Assembly (NCBI GenBank): GCA_910585935.1
Contig: CAJUHN010000084.1
Coordinates: 1 to 13,653, forward strand
DNA length: 13,653 bases
Direction: 5' to 3'
From: an uncultured Lachnospiraceae bacterium
Lineage (GTDB): Bacteria > Bacillota > Clostridia > Lachnospirales > Lachnospiraceae
Every line of letters starts with the position of its first letter. The stretch's first letter is position 1. Positions 6,458 to 13,468 of this stretch are shown here, in pieces. A model generated the notes under the pieces. It worked only from the letters and a program-made list of their open reading frames with translations. It did not search any database and had not been told where the DNA came from. Made by a program: the position numbers and the translations under genes.

Positions 6458-7987
6458 CTATCTGCCATATAGCCAAACTAGCTCTCTCATTTTTTCTACT
6501 AACTCTTTTGTTAACTCCTCCGCCTCATATCGATAAGCCCAATTTCCAGAAGGAGTACTTGGAGTATTCATCCTCGCTTCACTCTCTTTTTCTAATAAAT
6601 CCTGTAAAGGAATGATAACATATTTCGCGGTACTCGCATATGCTGTTTTAATAAATCCCCACACAATTTCTGACGTATTTTCTTCTTTGATATTCATATA
6701 CTTCCTACATTTCTCTTTTGATGCAAAAGAAGCATTTTTATACCATCCAATTGTAGTATCATTATCATGTGTTCCTGTATAACAAATACAATTATCAGAA
6801 TAATAATGAGGTAAAAAATTATTCTCTTGTGTATTATCGAATGCGAACTGTAATATCTTCATTCCCGGAAACTCAAATGTATCTCGTAAGTCTTCTACTT
6901 CTGGAGTGATAATCCCTAAGTCCTCTGCAAAAATAGGCATATTCTCTCCCAATTCTTTTTTAATAGCATAGAATAAATCTTTAAACGGACCTTTTTTCCA
7001 TTCACCATGAATAGCAGTTGTTTCCCCATAAGGAACAGCCCAATAAGCCTCAAATCCTCGGAAATGATCGATTCGCAAAAAGTCCACAAACTTCAGTTGT
7101 GCCTTTATACGCTGAATCCACCAACGATAATTCTCTTGTTTCATCACTTCCCAATCATATAGAGGATTTCCCCATAACTGTCCTGTTTGACTGAAATAAT
7201 CTGGTGGAACTCCCGCTACTACCGTTGGATATCCTTTTGAATCCAACTGAAACATACCTTTATTTGCCCACACATCCGCACTATCTAATGCAACAAAAAT
7301 GGGAATATCTCCAACAATAGAAATACCTCTCTGATTCGCATATTCCTTTACTTTAAACCACTGACGGAAAAATAAAAATTGAATGAATTTGTAATACTGA
7401 ATGGAAGTACGCAACTGATGCTCCCATTCTCCTCTTTCCTCTGGTGTAGGATTTTTTAATGAATCCTCCCATGACAACCATGAACTTCCATCATGAACTT
7501 CTTTCCCTGCCATAAATAACGCATAATCATCTAACCAGTCTTTATTTTCATCGCAAAAATCCTGATATGCCTTTTCCAACTGCTGATTAGAAGTCACAGT
7601 AAAAGCATCATATGCCTTTTTTAACAATGTCGTTTTATATGTAATAACAGTTCCATAATCCACAATGTGCTTATCCCAAACTGGCATTCCTATAAAATCT
7701 TCTTCCACTAATAACTTCTCCTCAACCAGTAAATCTGGACTGATTAAAAGTGGCTGTCCTGCAAAGGAGGAAAACGATTGATACGGTGAGTCTCCAAAAC
7801 TAGTAGGTCCTAAAGGCAATACTTGCCAAATTTTCTGCCCTGCTTCCACCAAAAAATCAATAAACTGATATGCCGATTTTCCTAAATCTCCTATTCCATA
7901 TTTTGATGGAAAAGAAGTAGGATGCAGCAAAACTCCCGCCATCCTTCCACTTGCACTGCCTCTAGATTCCACTGACTTTCCACTCAT
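6458..7987 (-). CDS. malQ: 4-alpha-glucanotransferase (amylomaltase, GH77)
   Basis: A 509-residue cytoplasmic enzyme that disproportionates malto-oligosaccharides by moving alpha-1,4-glucan units between chains, in maltose/maltodextrin or glycogen use. Near the N-terminus is G-V-L-L-H-P-T-S-F-P-S, then G-I-G-D-L-G. Catalytic residues match GH77: nucleophile D307 in R-I-D-H-F-R-G, acid/base E355 in F-A-E-D-L-G, and D408 in G-T-H-D-N-D, with the same spacing as the amylomaltase triad. Start choice: an ATG at 8002 would add five residues, but it overlaps the GGAGG at 7996-8000, which lies exactly 8 nt before the ATG at 7987, so 7987 is the real start. It is monocistronic, with a promoter at 8199-8227 and a ~205-nt leader. 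No maltose transporter or phosphorylase gene is nearby. Confidence 0.96.
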   Translation of the reverse strand: MSGKSVESRGSASGRMAGVLLHPTSFPSKYGIGDLGKSAYQFIDFLVEAGQKIWQVLPLGPTSFGDSPYQSFSSFAGQPLLISPDLLVEEKLLVEEDFIGMPVWDKHIVDYGTVITYKTTLLKKAYDAFTVTSNQQLEKAYQDFCDENKDWLDDYALFMAGKEVHDGSSWLSWEDSLKNPTPEERGEWEHQLRTSIQYYKFIQFLFFRQWFKVKEYANQRGISIVGDIPIFVALDSADVWANKGMFQLDSKGYPTVVAGVPPDYFSQTGQLWGNPLYDWEVMKQENYRWWIQRIKAQLKFVDFLRIDHFRGFEAYWAVPYGETTAIHGEWKKGPFKDLFYAIKKELGENMPIFAEDLGIITPEVEDLRDTFEFPGMKILQFAFDNTQENNFLPHYYSDNCICYTGTHDNDTTIGWYKNASFASKEKCRKYMNIKEENTSEIVWGFIKTAYASTAKYVIIPLQDLLEKESEARMNTPSTPSGNWAYRYEAEELTKELVEKMRELVWLYGR

Positions 7988-8192
7988 AAAACTTTCCTCC
8001 ATTTATTTCATTCAATCCATTCATGGTAATTAGAAACAAAACTTGTTGTATAAAACAACATAAATTGCTTCTTGGTAGAGAAAATATACCCCTACATTCC
8101 TTCTACCATTACCATGAAACTTGTTTCTAGCAATCCAGCCCCTATTCTAGAACAAAGGAACTTCTTACTATATAATCTTAAATCGTTTCCAC
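7988..8192 (-). promoter_or_regulatory. Candidate structured 5' leader of malQ
   Basis: If transcription starts near 8192, the untranslated leader is ~205 nt, long for this genome. It contains two perfectly complementary segment pairs in interleaved order: 8108-8118 with 8020-8030 (11 bp) and 8121-8129 with 8031-8039 (9 bp). This is the topology of a pseudoknot or of two competing helices. Between them are the closed hairpins GGTAGA/TCTACC (8074-8107) and TGTTGT-5 nt-ACAACA (8044-8060). The last helix ends about 20 nt before the ribosome binding site. It could be a ligand-sensing leader or paired protein operators. It matches no riboswitch I recognise. Confidence 0.5.
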
Positions 8193-8198
8193 ATATTT

Positions 8199-8227
8199 AT
8201 TATACTGAAAAATTCTTTATTTTACAA
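8199..8227 (-). promoter_or_regulatory. Promoter of malQ
   Basis: On the minus strand TTGTAA (8227-8222) and a perfect TATAAT (8204-8199) are separated by exactly 17 bp. This is the best sigma-A-type match upstream of malQ and places the start near 8192. Confidence 0.65.
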
Positions 8228-8314
8228 GCAAGTTTATCAGAAAAATCCCCTATATTTCGTGTTTTATCTTTATTACTTTATTCCTAGTAACAAAAAATAA
8301 AATTATAATTGCAG

Positions 8315-8478
8315 CCAAAGGGGGGCGCTACGGCACGCACCTATTCCAACAAAGCCGCGCTCCCGCTCCGTTCCAGACGTAACGGACACTAAATTCGCAG
8401 CCCCTAACGGAACTGCTCATTAAGTGCCAACGTCTTCCAAGGGGCTTTTTTTGGAATAGGTGCGTGCCTCCGCTAGTT
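8315..8478 (-). repeat. Dispersed structured repeat, copy D
   Basis: A complete copy in reverse orientation. In element orientation it begins AACTAGCG (8478-8471) and ends CCCTTTGG (8322-8315). The left arm GCGGAGGCACGCACCTATTCC (8473-8453) pairs with GGAATAGGTGCGTGCC on the other side (8347-8332). It shows compensatory changes against copies B and E: GAAGCC/GGCTTC becomes AAAGCC/GGCTTT, and GGTACT/AGTACC becomes GGCACT/AGTGTC. Its GNRA loop is GGGA. It lies upstream of the malQ promoter, head to head with copy E. Confidence 0.9.
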
Positions 8479-8916
8479 TCTATTATCAGATAACTCACGA
8501 AGTAATGATGATGTTTTTTATGATCTTTAAGTGATTGAACATATCAAAATTTTATAGACACTCCTCCTTTTTATCTCGAATTATCTCGAAAAACTATCAC
8601 CATGATTTATAGATGTGCCGTTTTGTGATAGAAAAAACTATTCTATACATATCAAAAACATCATTCATACCTTGAAAAGTTAAGATAATATATTTATCAA
8701 AAATCATATATAATGTAAATTTAGAAATATACAAGTATTATATTTATTCTCATATCTACATATAGACAAAATAACAAAAATTATTAAGAAATACCTTAAT
8801 TATAGATATTACCTAAAAAAATGTTATAAAAACAATCTAAAAAAGCCAAAAATATTATATATAAAAATTAATATTTTCTTGTAAACAACAAATTCCTTTT
8901 TATAGAACAGCAAACA
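8479..8916. other. AT-rich gap between repeat copies D and E
   Basis: No gene can be supported in these 438 bases. Small features seen are a perfect tandem duplication of TTATCTCGAA (8571-8590) and the inverted repeat CTATCAC (8594-8600) / GTGATAG (8625-8631) with a 24-nt loop. A possible promoter, TTGTAA (8879-8884) and TATAGA (8901-8906) with a 16-bp spacer, points into copy E. Confidence 0.6.
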
Positions 8917-9078
8917 AACTAGCGCTGGAACGATACTATTCCAAAAGAAGCCCCTTGGAAGACGTTGGTACTTAATGAGCAGTCCTGTAAAGGGCTGCGA
9001 ATTTAGTACCGCTACGTCTGGAACGGAGCGAGAGCGCGGCTTCGTTGGAATAGTATCGTTCCAGCGCGAACCCCCTGC
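8917..9078 (+). repeat. Dispersed structured repeat, copy E
   Basis: The best-formed copy. The arms GCGCTGGAACGATACTATTCC (8922-8942) and 9047-9067 are perfectly complementary over 21 bp. Inside them, CCAA/TTGG and GAAGCC/GGCTTC continue the stem, then AGACG/CGTCT, GGTACT/AGTACC and the apical GCAGTCC/GGGCTGC; a GC-GAGA-GC tetraloop hairpin lies on the 3' side. The right end stops within a few bases of the stop codon of the convergently read PIG-L gene (9081), so the PIG-L transcript would carry this hairpin directly after its stop. No T-run suitable for ordinary termination follows it. Confidence 0.92.
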
Positions 9079-9080
9079 AC

Positions 9081-9788
9081 TCAAGGAATCTTTTCCCAAT
9101 CTTCATAAGAAAACATATGCCCAAACTTTTTCCAAATGGATTTTTGAGATAGATATAACTTTAAAATCTCCTCCTTTTTTTCTAATATACTTTCTTCCAA
9201 CTCTTTCATTCTTATAGAAGATACTGTCCCTTTTTTATAATATTTTCCAAAATAATAAAGTTCTGCCTCCTGTGCACAATTTCTCTGTCCTGTCACTAAT
9301 GCACTCACCATCTTATGATGAATATGCCCATATTCTCCTTCTAAATTATGGGTGACAACGATATCCCATTTTTTAAAAGAAAGTATGGTTTTTATATCTG
9401 TTGTTATATCATCAATATATCCCCACCAACGACTTCTCATTCCAAATTCTTTATCTGGATAAGATAATATAAGAGGAATATTTCCACTTTCTTTTACTGC
9501 TCTTAAAAACTCTTCTTTTCTTATTTCATTTTCTCCATTTGTAATGCAGACAACGAAATATCCTCCTTCTAACAGATGTCCACCACCCCAAATGGTTTCA
9601 TCATCTGGATGTGCTACGATCATCAATTTGTTTGTTTCATCTAAAGAAAGAGCTTCTAATTGTTCTCTTTCAATATTTTTCTTTCCTCTCATATTAAAAC
9701 CTGCTAAAATCCCTACTAATATGATGCAAAGAAAAAAAATAGTGCTCTGCAGATATCGGCTTTTTAAAATTTGTATTTCTTTTTTCAT
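9081..9788 (-). CDS. Membrane-anchored PIG-L/LmbE-family deacetylase
   Basis: A 235-residue zinc-dependent N-deacetylase of the family that removes acetyl groups from N-acetylglucosamine-type sugars. One transmembrane segment (about 15-32) after a short basic N-terminus suggests an anchored enzyme with its catalytic part outside the cell (inferred). The metal and catalytic motif A-H-P-D-D-E is at 59-64, T-N-G-E at 83-86, and the third zinc ligand region G-H-I-H-H at 154-158, preceded by T-H-N-L-E-G-E at 146-152. GGAGGAG lies 10 nt before the ATG. It diverges from a YfhO-family gene with a 261-bp intergenic region holding a long inverted repeat. This suggests a shared job in surface glycan or teichoic acid modification. 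The true substrate is unknown. Confidence 0.88.
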   Translation of the reverse strand: MKKEIQILKSRYLQSTIFFLCIILVGILAGFNMRGKKNIEREQLEALSLDETNKLMIVAHPDDETIWGGGHLLEGGYFVVCITNGENEIRKEEFLRAVKESGNIPLILSYPDKEFGMRSRWWGYIDDITTDIKTILSFKKWDIVVTHNLEGEYGHIHHKMVSALVTGQRNCAQEAELYYFGKYYKKGTVSSIRMKELEESILEKKEEILKLYLSQKSIWKKFGHMFSYEDWEKIP

Positions 9789-9902
9789 AATAAAACTTCT
9801 CCTCCTAAATAGCTTTCTTTATGAACAAGCAACAAAACAAATGGTGAAAATCCGCTTTGTTACTAGAATTTTACTTTAAAAGAAATACCTTTATAATTTC
9901 AC

Positions 9903-9949
9903 AAATTTACCTTAAGATTTCCTAAATTTATAAAATCTTAAGTAAATTT
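9903..9949. other. Long inverted repeat between the divergent PIG-L and YfhO genes
   Basis: AAATTTACCTTAAGATTT (9903-9920) pairs with AAATCTTAAGTAAATTT (9933-9949) over 17 bp with one bulged C, around a 12-nt loop. It lies centrally in the divergent intergenic region and could be a shared operator. It lacks the GC-rich base of a good terminator, and no gene ends beside it. Confidence 0.5.
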
Positions 9950-10049
9950 ACCATTTAGCCTTTATAAATCACTGTTATTTTAGGAAAGTGCTACATATTA
10001 TGAAATATTCTTTTGAAAATTTTTATTTAAGAAAGGCAGGTTTTTATTT

Positions 10050-12608
10050 ATGACACAATTTAGAAAAAGAGTTAAAATAGATATTTTATATATGCTTATT
10101 CTCATTCTTTCTACCCTTTTTATTATTTTTTTGCTCACTCGCAATCAATATATTTTTGGCTCTACTATCGATTGGATCAATCAGCATAGTGTTATTCCTG
10201 ATTATTTTAGAAATTTATTTTATGAAACCAAAGTATTATTTCCTGAATTTGCACCTCATTTAGGCGGAGGACAAAATATTTTTCATTTTTCTTATTATGG
10301 ATACCTAAATCCTATTATTTTGCTGTCCTATTGTTTTCCTATGATATCTATGTCAGATTATATCGCCTTTTCCTCTATTGCCCTTTTATTAGCTTCTGGG
10401 ATACTTTGTTATCATTGGCTGAGAAAACAGTGTTTATCCCCTTTTATCGCTTTTACTGCGGCTTTTTTATTTCAATTTTCTACTCCGCTTCTCTACCACA
10501 GCCATAAACAAATTATGTTTGTAAACTATATGCCTTTTTTATTGCTCGCTCTCTTAGGCGTGGATATTTACTTTGAGAAGAAAAAAAGTTTTCTTCTTAT
10601 ATTCAGTACTTTTCTTATGATAAATACCAGTTATTTTTTTAGTGTAGGAGGATTGATTGTCATCACTATTTATGCTATTTATCATTTTTATCAGAAGAAT
10701 CCCTCTTGTACATGGAAAAACTTTTGGAAAACAGGCTGTGCTTTTGCACTTCGCCTCATCATTCCTATTGGTATATCCGCTTTTTTATTGTTTCCTTCTC
10801 TTTCTGCCATTTTAACAGGAAGGGCTAAAGATACCCAAAATAACTCTATTTCTATCTTACAACTTTTTTGTCCTAAACTTATATTAGAAAATATTGTTTA
10901 CAGTCCCTATGGAATCGGACTCACTGCGATCAGTTTATTCTCTCTCTTTTATTTTTTGCGAAAAAAAGAACTAGCATCTAAAATTTTAGCAGGACTAATT
11001 AGTGTATTTCTTTTGATTCCCTTTTTCCTCTTTTTATTAAATGGAGGATTATATTTGCGCGGAAAGGTTTTTATTCCCTTTTTACCCTTAATGACACTGA
11101 TGGTAGGTTCTTTTTTAGAAGACTGCAAAAAGGCAATATACTCTACTCCTTTGCCTTCTCTTCATTATTTTATTTTTGTACTGATTGCCCTCATTCTTTT
11201 TGACCACACTTTATTAAGCCTTGCTTTTTTTATGGAAGGAAGTATTTTTCTTATTTGCTATGCTCTCGCTTTTTTTAAGAAATCTATTTCCTACCTTTGT
11301 TTTCCTACTATGATCCTTTGCCTTTTTATCTGTATTGGTGTAAACTTTAGTGATAATCTCATCTCAAAAGAAGAAGCAGAGGAAATAAATAATCCTATGG
11401 TAAAAGAATTAGTGAATATTGCTATGTCCAAAGACGATACTTCACTTTCTAGAATCAATATTCTTGATTATCAAAAAGAAAATGTAAACCATGTTTTTCA
11501 CCCAAAGGCTTATTTAACTTCCCTCTATTCTTCTACTTACAGTAGCGCATATAATGAATTTCATAAAAATTTAATCGGAAATGCAGATTCCTCTTCAAAT
11601 GCGATTGCCTGTCAGGATTCTAACAATATTTTATTTCAGACCTTTATGGGAATAAAGTATTTCATCACCAAAGAACAGCCTCCTATCGGCTATCAAAAAA
11701 TAGCACAGAAAGGAGAATACACTCTTTATGAAAATGAAAACGTCTTTCCTATTGCCTATGCCAGCTCTGCTGTTATGGGAAAACAAACCTTTGAAAAACT
11801 TTCTTCTGCACAAAAACAATTAGCCTTACTCACTCATATTCAAGTGGAAAAGGCAAAAGATTTTGACTATACTAGCCCTTTGATAGAAGAGGAATTAAAA
11901 CTATCTTTCCCTAAAGATAACATTTCTAACTCCTATTCTGTCATAAATCAAACCAATACTACTTTGCCCATCGCAAAACCATTTCAAAATAAAATACAAC
12001 TATTAGAATTTCATCTCAAAGAAACTTCTAAAGAAGATATTTTTATTCATGCCAATGGCATAACTAACCGCTTAACAGGAAAAGAAGATATCTATCCCAA
12101 CCAAAATTTCGATTTTCACTATGTACTCTCTAGTACAGAACCAATAAAAAAGATAGACCTTTCCTTTTCCGCTGGAAACTACCATCTATTTTCTCCTCAC
12201 CTATATTGTTTTGATTATCAGCTTCTTATGGATACTTATCAAAACCTGAATCCACTCATCGGATCAGAACTTGGCTGTAAAAACAATATTTTAAAAGGTA
12301 CAATACAAGTACAAGAAGATGGATATTTCACCGTTTCCATTCCCTATGATAAAGGATTTACCGCCTATGTAGATGGTATAAAACAGCCTATTGAAACTGT
12401 AAATACTGCTTTTATGGGTTTTCCTATCACAAAAGGAAACCATACTATAGAAATAAAATACCATGCTCCTTTCTTCGCCCTTGGAAAACTATTTTCTCTT
12501 AGTTTCTTTTTGGTTTTTATTTTCATCTTGATTTTAGAAACTCCTATAGAAGAGAAAATTTTAAAGACCCCAGAGAAAAAAAAGGAACTGATACATGTTT
12601 CCTTTTAA
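10050..12608 (+). CDS. YfhO-family polytopic membrane protein (GT-C-type glycosyltransferase)
   Basis: An 852-residue membrane protein of the YfhO family. Members have a GT-C fold and are implicated in adding sugars from lipid-linked donors to surface polymers such as lipoteichoic acid. The first helix is at about 13-30. A large outer loop follows with I-D-W at 40-42 and the family's F-A-P-H-L-G-G-G-Q-N at 67-76 and Y-Y-G-Y-L-N-P at 82-88. Roughly ten more hydrophobic segments run to about 430. A soluble, probably extracytoplasmic region spans about 440-815, ending with Y-V-D-G and G-N-H-T-I-E-I-K-Y typical of the family. One last helix at about 818-838 and a short charged tail complete it. 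AAAGGCAGG precedes the ATG by 9 nt. Its stop overlaps the convergent GNAT gene by 4 bp. The donor and target are unknown. Confidence 0.88.
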   Translation: MTQFRKRVKIDILYMLILILSTLFIIFLLTRNQYIFGSTIDWINQHSVIPDYFRNLFYETKVLFPEFAPHLGGGQNIFHFSYYGYLNPIILLSYCFPMISMSDYIAFSSIALLLASGILCYHWLRKQCLSPFIAFTAAFLFQFSTPLLYHSHKQIMFVNYMPFLLLALLGVDIYFEKKKSFLLIFSTFLMINTSYFFSVGGLIVITIYAIYHFYQKNPSCTWKNFWKTGCAFALRLIIPIGISAFLLFPSLSAILTGRAKDTQNNSISILQLFCPKLILENIVYSPYGIGLTAISLFSLFYFLRKKELASKILAGLISVFLLIPFFLFLLNGGLYLRGKVFIPFLPLMTLMVGSFLEDCKKAIYSTPLPSLHYFIFVLIALILFDHTLLSLAFFMEGSIFLICYALAFFKKSISYLCFPTMILCLFICIGVNFSDNLISKEEAEEINNPMVKELVNIAMSKDDTSLSRINILDYQKENVNHVFHPKAYLTSLYSSTYSSAYNEFHKNLIGNADSSSNAIACQDSNNILFQTFMGIKYFITKEQPPIGYQKIAQKGEYTLYENENVFPIAYASSAVMGKQTFEKLSSAQKQLALLTHIQVEKAKDFDYTSPLIEEELKLSFPKDNISNSYSVINQTNTTLPIAKPFQNKIQLLEFHLKETSKEDIFIHANGITNRLTGKEDIYPNQNFDFHYVLSSTEPIKKIDLSFSAGNYHLFSPHLYCFDYQLLMDTYQNLNPLIGSELGCKNNILKGTIQVQEDGYFTVSIPYDKGFTAYVDGIKQPIETVNTAFMGFPITKGNHTIEIKYHAPFFALGKLFSLSFFLVFIFILILETPIEEKILKTPEKKKELIHVSF

Positions 12609-13030
12609 TAATTATCCTTTAAATATTGTATCATTCCCGGTCCTAAATTCTCTGTAGGTCTTGCCAAAAAACCATGATTTTTATAGAACTCCTCTCTCCC
12701 TTTTGCACACATCAGATCTAACATAAGTTCTGTTCCCTCTAATCTCAGACTTTCGGCATAGGCAATTAACATCTCTAAAATTTGTCCTCCTACTCCCGCT
12801 GCCTGTGCCTCTGGTCTGACTACCAAATCCTGTACATAACAAATGACTGCGCCATCTCCTACCAGCCTTCCCATTCCAATCGGAAAATCAAAATCATAAG
12901 CACATATCGTATATAAACTATTTTTAAGCGCACGCTTGGCTTGTTCCTTTGATAACTTCTTCCATTTTACAGACTTGCGAAGTTCCAAATAAATCTCTAT
13001 ATCTAATGTATTTTCTTTAAAAATAACCAT
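12605..13030 (-). CDS. GNAT-family N-acetyltransferase
   Basis: A 141-residue acetyl-CoA-dependent acetyltransferase. The central strand and acetyl-CoA loop read V-Q-D-L-V-V-R-P-E-A-Q-A-A-G-V-G-G at 66-82, giving the Q/R-x-x-G-x-G/A motif as Q76-A-A-G-V-G-G. The C-terminal E-F-Y-K-N-H-G-F at 114-121 is the usual motif B end. Length is normal for a single-domain GNAT. GGGAG (complement of 13037-13041) lies 6 nt before the ATG. It has its own promoter at 13108-13136 and a leader with a 13-bp direct repeat. It converges on the YfhO gene with 4 bp overlapping, and is divergent from a candidate small RNA. The acceptor cannot be predicted. Confidence 0.92.
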   Translation of the reverse strand: MVIFKENTLDIEIYLELRKSVKWKKLSKEQAKRALKNSLYTICAYDFDFPIGMGRLVGDGAVICYVQDLVVRPEAQAAGVGGQILEMLIAYAESLRLEGTELMLDLMCAKGREEFYKNHGFLARPTENLGPGMIQYLKDNY

Positions 13031-13069
13031 AACATTCTCCCACTATCTCGCTTTTTCATACTTCTAATC

Positions 13070-13099
13070 CTATATCTTATCAGTTTCTATATCTTATCA
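13070..13099. repeat. Direct 13-bp repeat in the GNAT leader
   Basis: CTATATCTTATCA occurs at 13070-13082 and 13087-13099, separated by GTTT, giving a 17-bp period. It lies between the GNAT promoter and its ribosome binding site. It may be a tandem operator or a local duplication. Confidence 0.8.
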
Positions 13100-13107
13100 A
13101 CTCTCTT

Positions 13108-13136
13108 ATAGTATTTCTAATATCTTAAAATGTCAA
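13108..13136 (-). promoter_or_regulatory. Promoter of the GNAT gene
   Basis: On the minus strand a perfect TTGACA (13136-13131) and TACTAT (13113-13108) are exactly 17 bp apart. The start would be about 70 bases before the GNAT ATG. Confidence 0.75.
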
Positions 13137-13154
13137 CCAAATTTTTTTAATGTA

Positions 13155-13183
13155 TTGACTTTTTTTTTAAACAATGCTAAAGT
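13155..13183 (+). promoter_or_regulatory. Promoter of the candidate small RNA
   Basis: TTGACT (13155-13160) and TAAAGT (13178-13183) are exactly 17 bp apart, back to back with the GNAT promoter. They direct transcription into a region with a strong terminator and no open reading frame. Confidence 0.6.
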
Positions 13184-13189
13184 ATGAAT

Positions 13190-13326
13190 CAGTCCAAAGA
13201 ACATTCCCCACCGTTTGTTCTTTGGCACATACAACCCGCTCCTTCAAAATATGCAGAGTTGTTGTGTCTTTGCGTATAAGAAAGGCAACTGCATCCCACC
13301 ATCGCAGTTGCCTTTCTTATTTTTTA
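13190..13326 (+). ncRNA. Candidate small RNA with three hairpins and C-rich loops
   Basis: A ~137-nt transcript is predicted from the upstream promoter to the terminator. Hairpin 1: CCAAAGAACA (13194-13203) / TGTTCTTTGG (13216-13225), 10 bp, loop TTCCCCACCGTT. Hairpin 2: CACATACAAC (13226-13235) / GTTGTTGTG (13258-13266), 9 bp with one bulge. Hairpin 3 is the terminator, with loop ATCCCACCATC. Two loops present unpaired C-rich sequence (CCCCACC and CCCACC), the kind of seed that Gram-positive regulatory RNAs use to pair with G-rich ribosome binding sites. No open reading frame with a ribosome binding site is seen. I do not recognise the family. Confidence 0.7.
13276..13326 (+). terminator. 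Intrinsic terminator of the small RNA
   Basis: ATAAGAAAGGCAACTGC (13276-13292) pairs perfectly over 17 bp with 13304-13320, around an 11-nt loop, and runs into a T-tract at 13320-13325. Confidence 0.9.
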
Positions 13327-13341
13327 TATAACATCAAAATT

Positions 13342-13392
13342 ATAAAATAAAAAATGTGTAACCCAAGCTATATTTTGCTTTGCTACACACAT
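13342..13392 (-). terminator. Intrinsic terminator of the tRNA-Lys/tRNA-Leu unit
   Basis: Read on the minus strand, ATGTGTGTAGCAAAGC (13392-13377) pairs imperfectly with GCTTGGGTTACACAT (13368-13354), then a T-rich run follows (13353-13342). It lies about 80 bases past the tRNA-Leu 3' end. Confidence 0.7.
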
Positions 13393-13468
13393 CTACTATA
13401 ATATAAAAATTCTTTTAATCCAATAAAAATTATCAAATTTCCTTTTAAACTAACAATTAACTTTATGA

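Noticed and set aside
8072..8287. A 71-codon plus-strand frame opposite the malQ leader
   Set aside because: It begins at TTG without a ribosome binding site, has low-complexity composition, and overlaps the malQ promoter and leader on the other strand.
8510..8560. A ~15-codon minus-strand frame in the D-E gap downstream of a GGAGG
   Set aside because: The GGAGG is about 20 nt from the ATG, and the peptide is too short to support without other evidence.
3621..9078. Insertion sequence or transposon carrying its own transposase
   Set aside because: No recombinase-like reading frame is in or near any copy, and no clear target-site duplication was found. A passive element moved in trans remains possible.
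3621..9078. CRISPR array
   Set aside because: The copies are far apart, in both orientations and internally structured. There are no regular spacers or cas genes.
8824..9099. A 91-codon minus-strand frame through repeat copy E
   Set aside because: Same repeat-derived peptide as in copy B. It overlaps the end of the PIG-L gene and has no start signal of its own.
8975..9217. An 80-codon plus-strand frame through copy E
   Set aside because: It runs antisense into the PIG-L gene, with no ribosome binding site.
9544..9879. A plus-strand frame opposite the PIG-L gene
   Set aside because: Shadow of a well-supported gene on the other strand.
11631..11819. A minus-strand frame inside the YfhO gene
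   Set aside because: Shadow of a well-supported gene.
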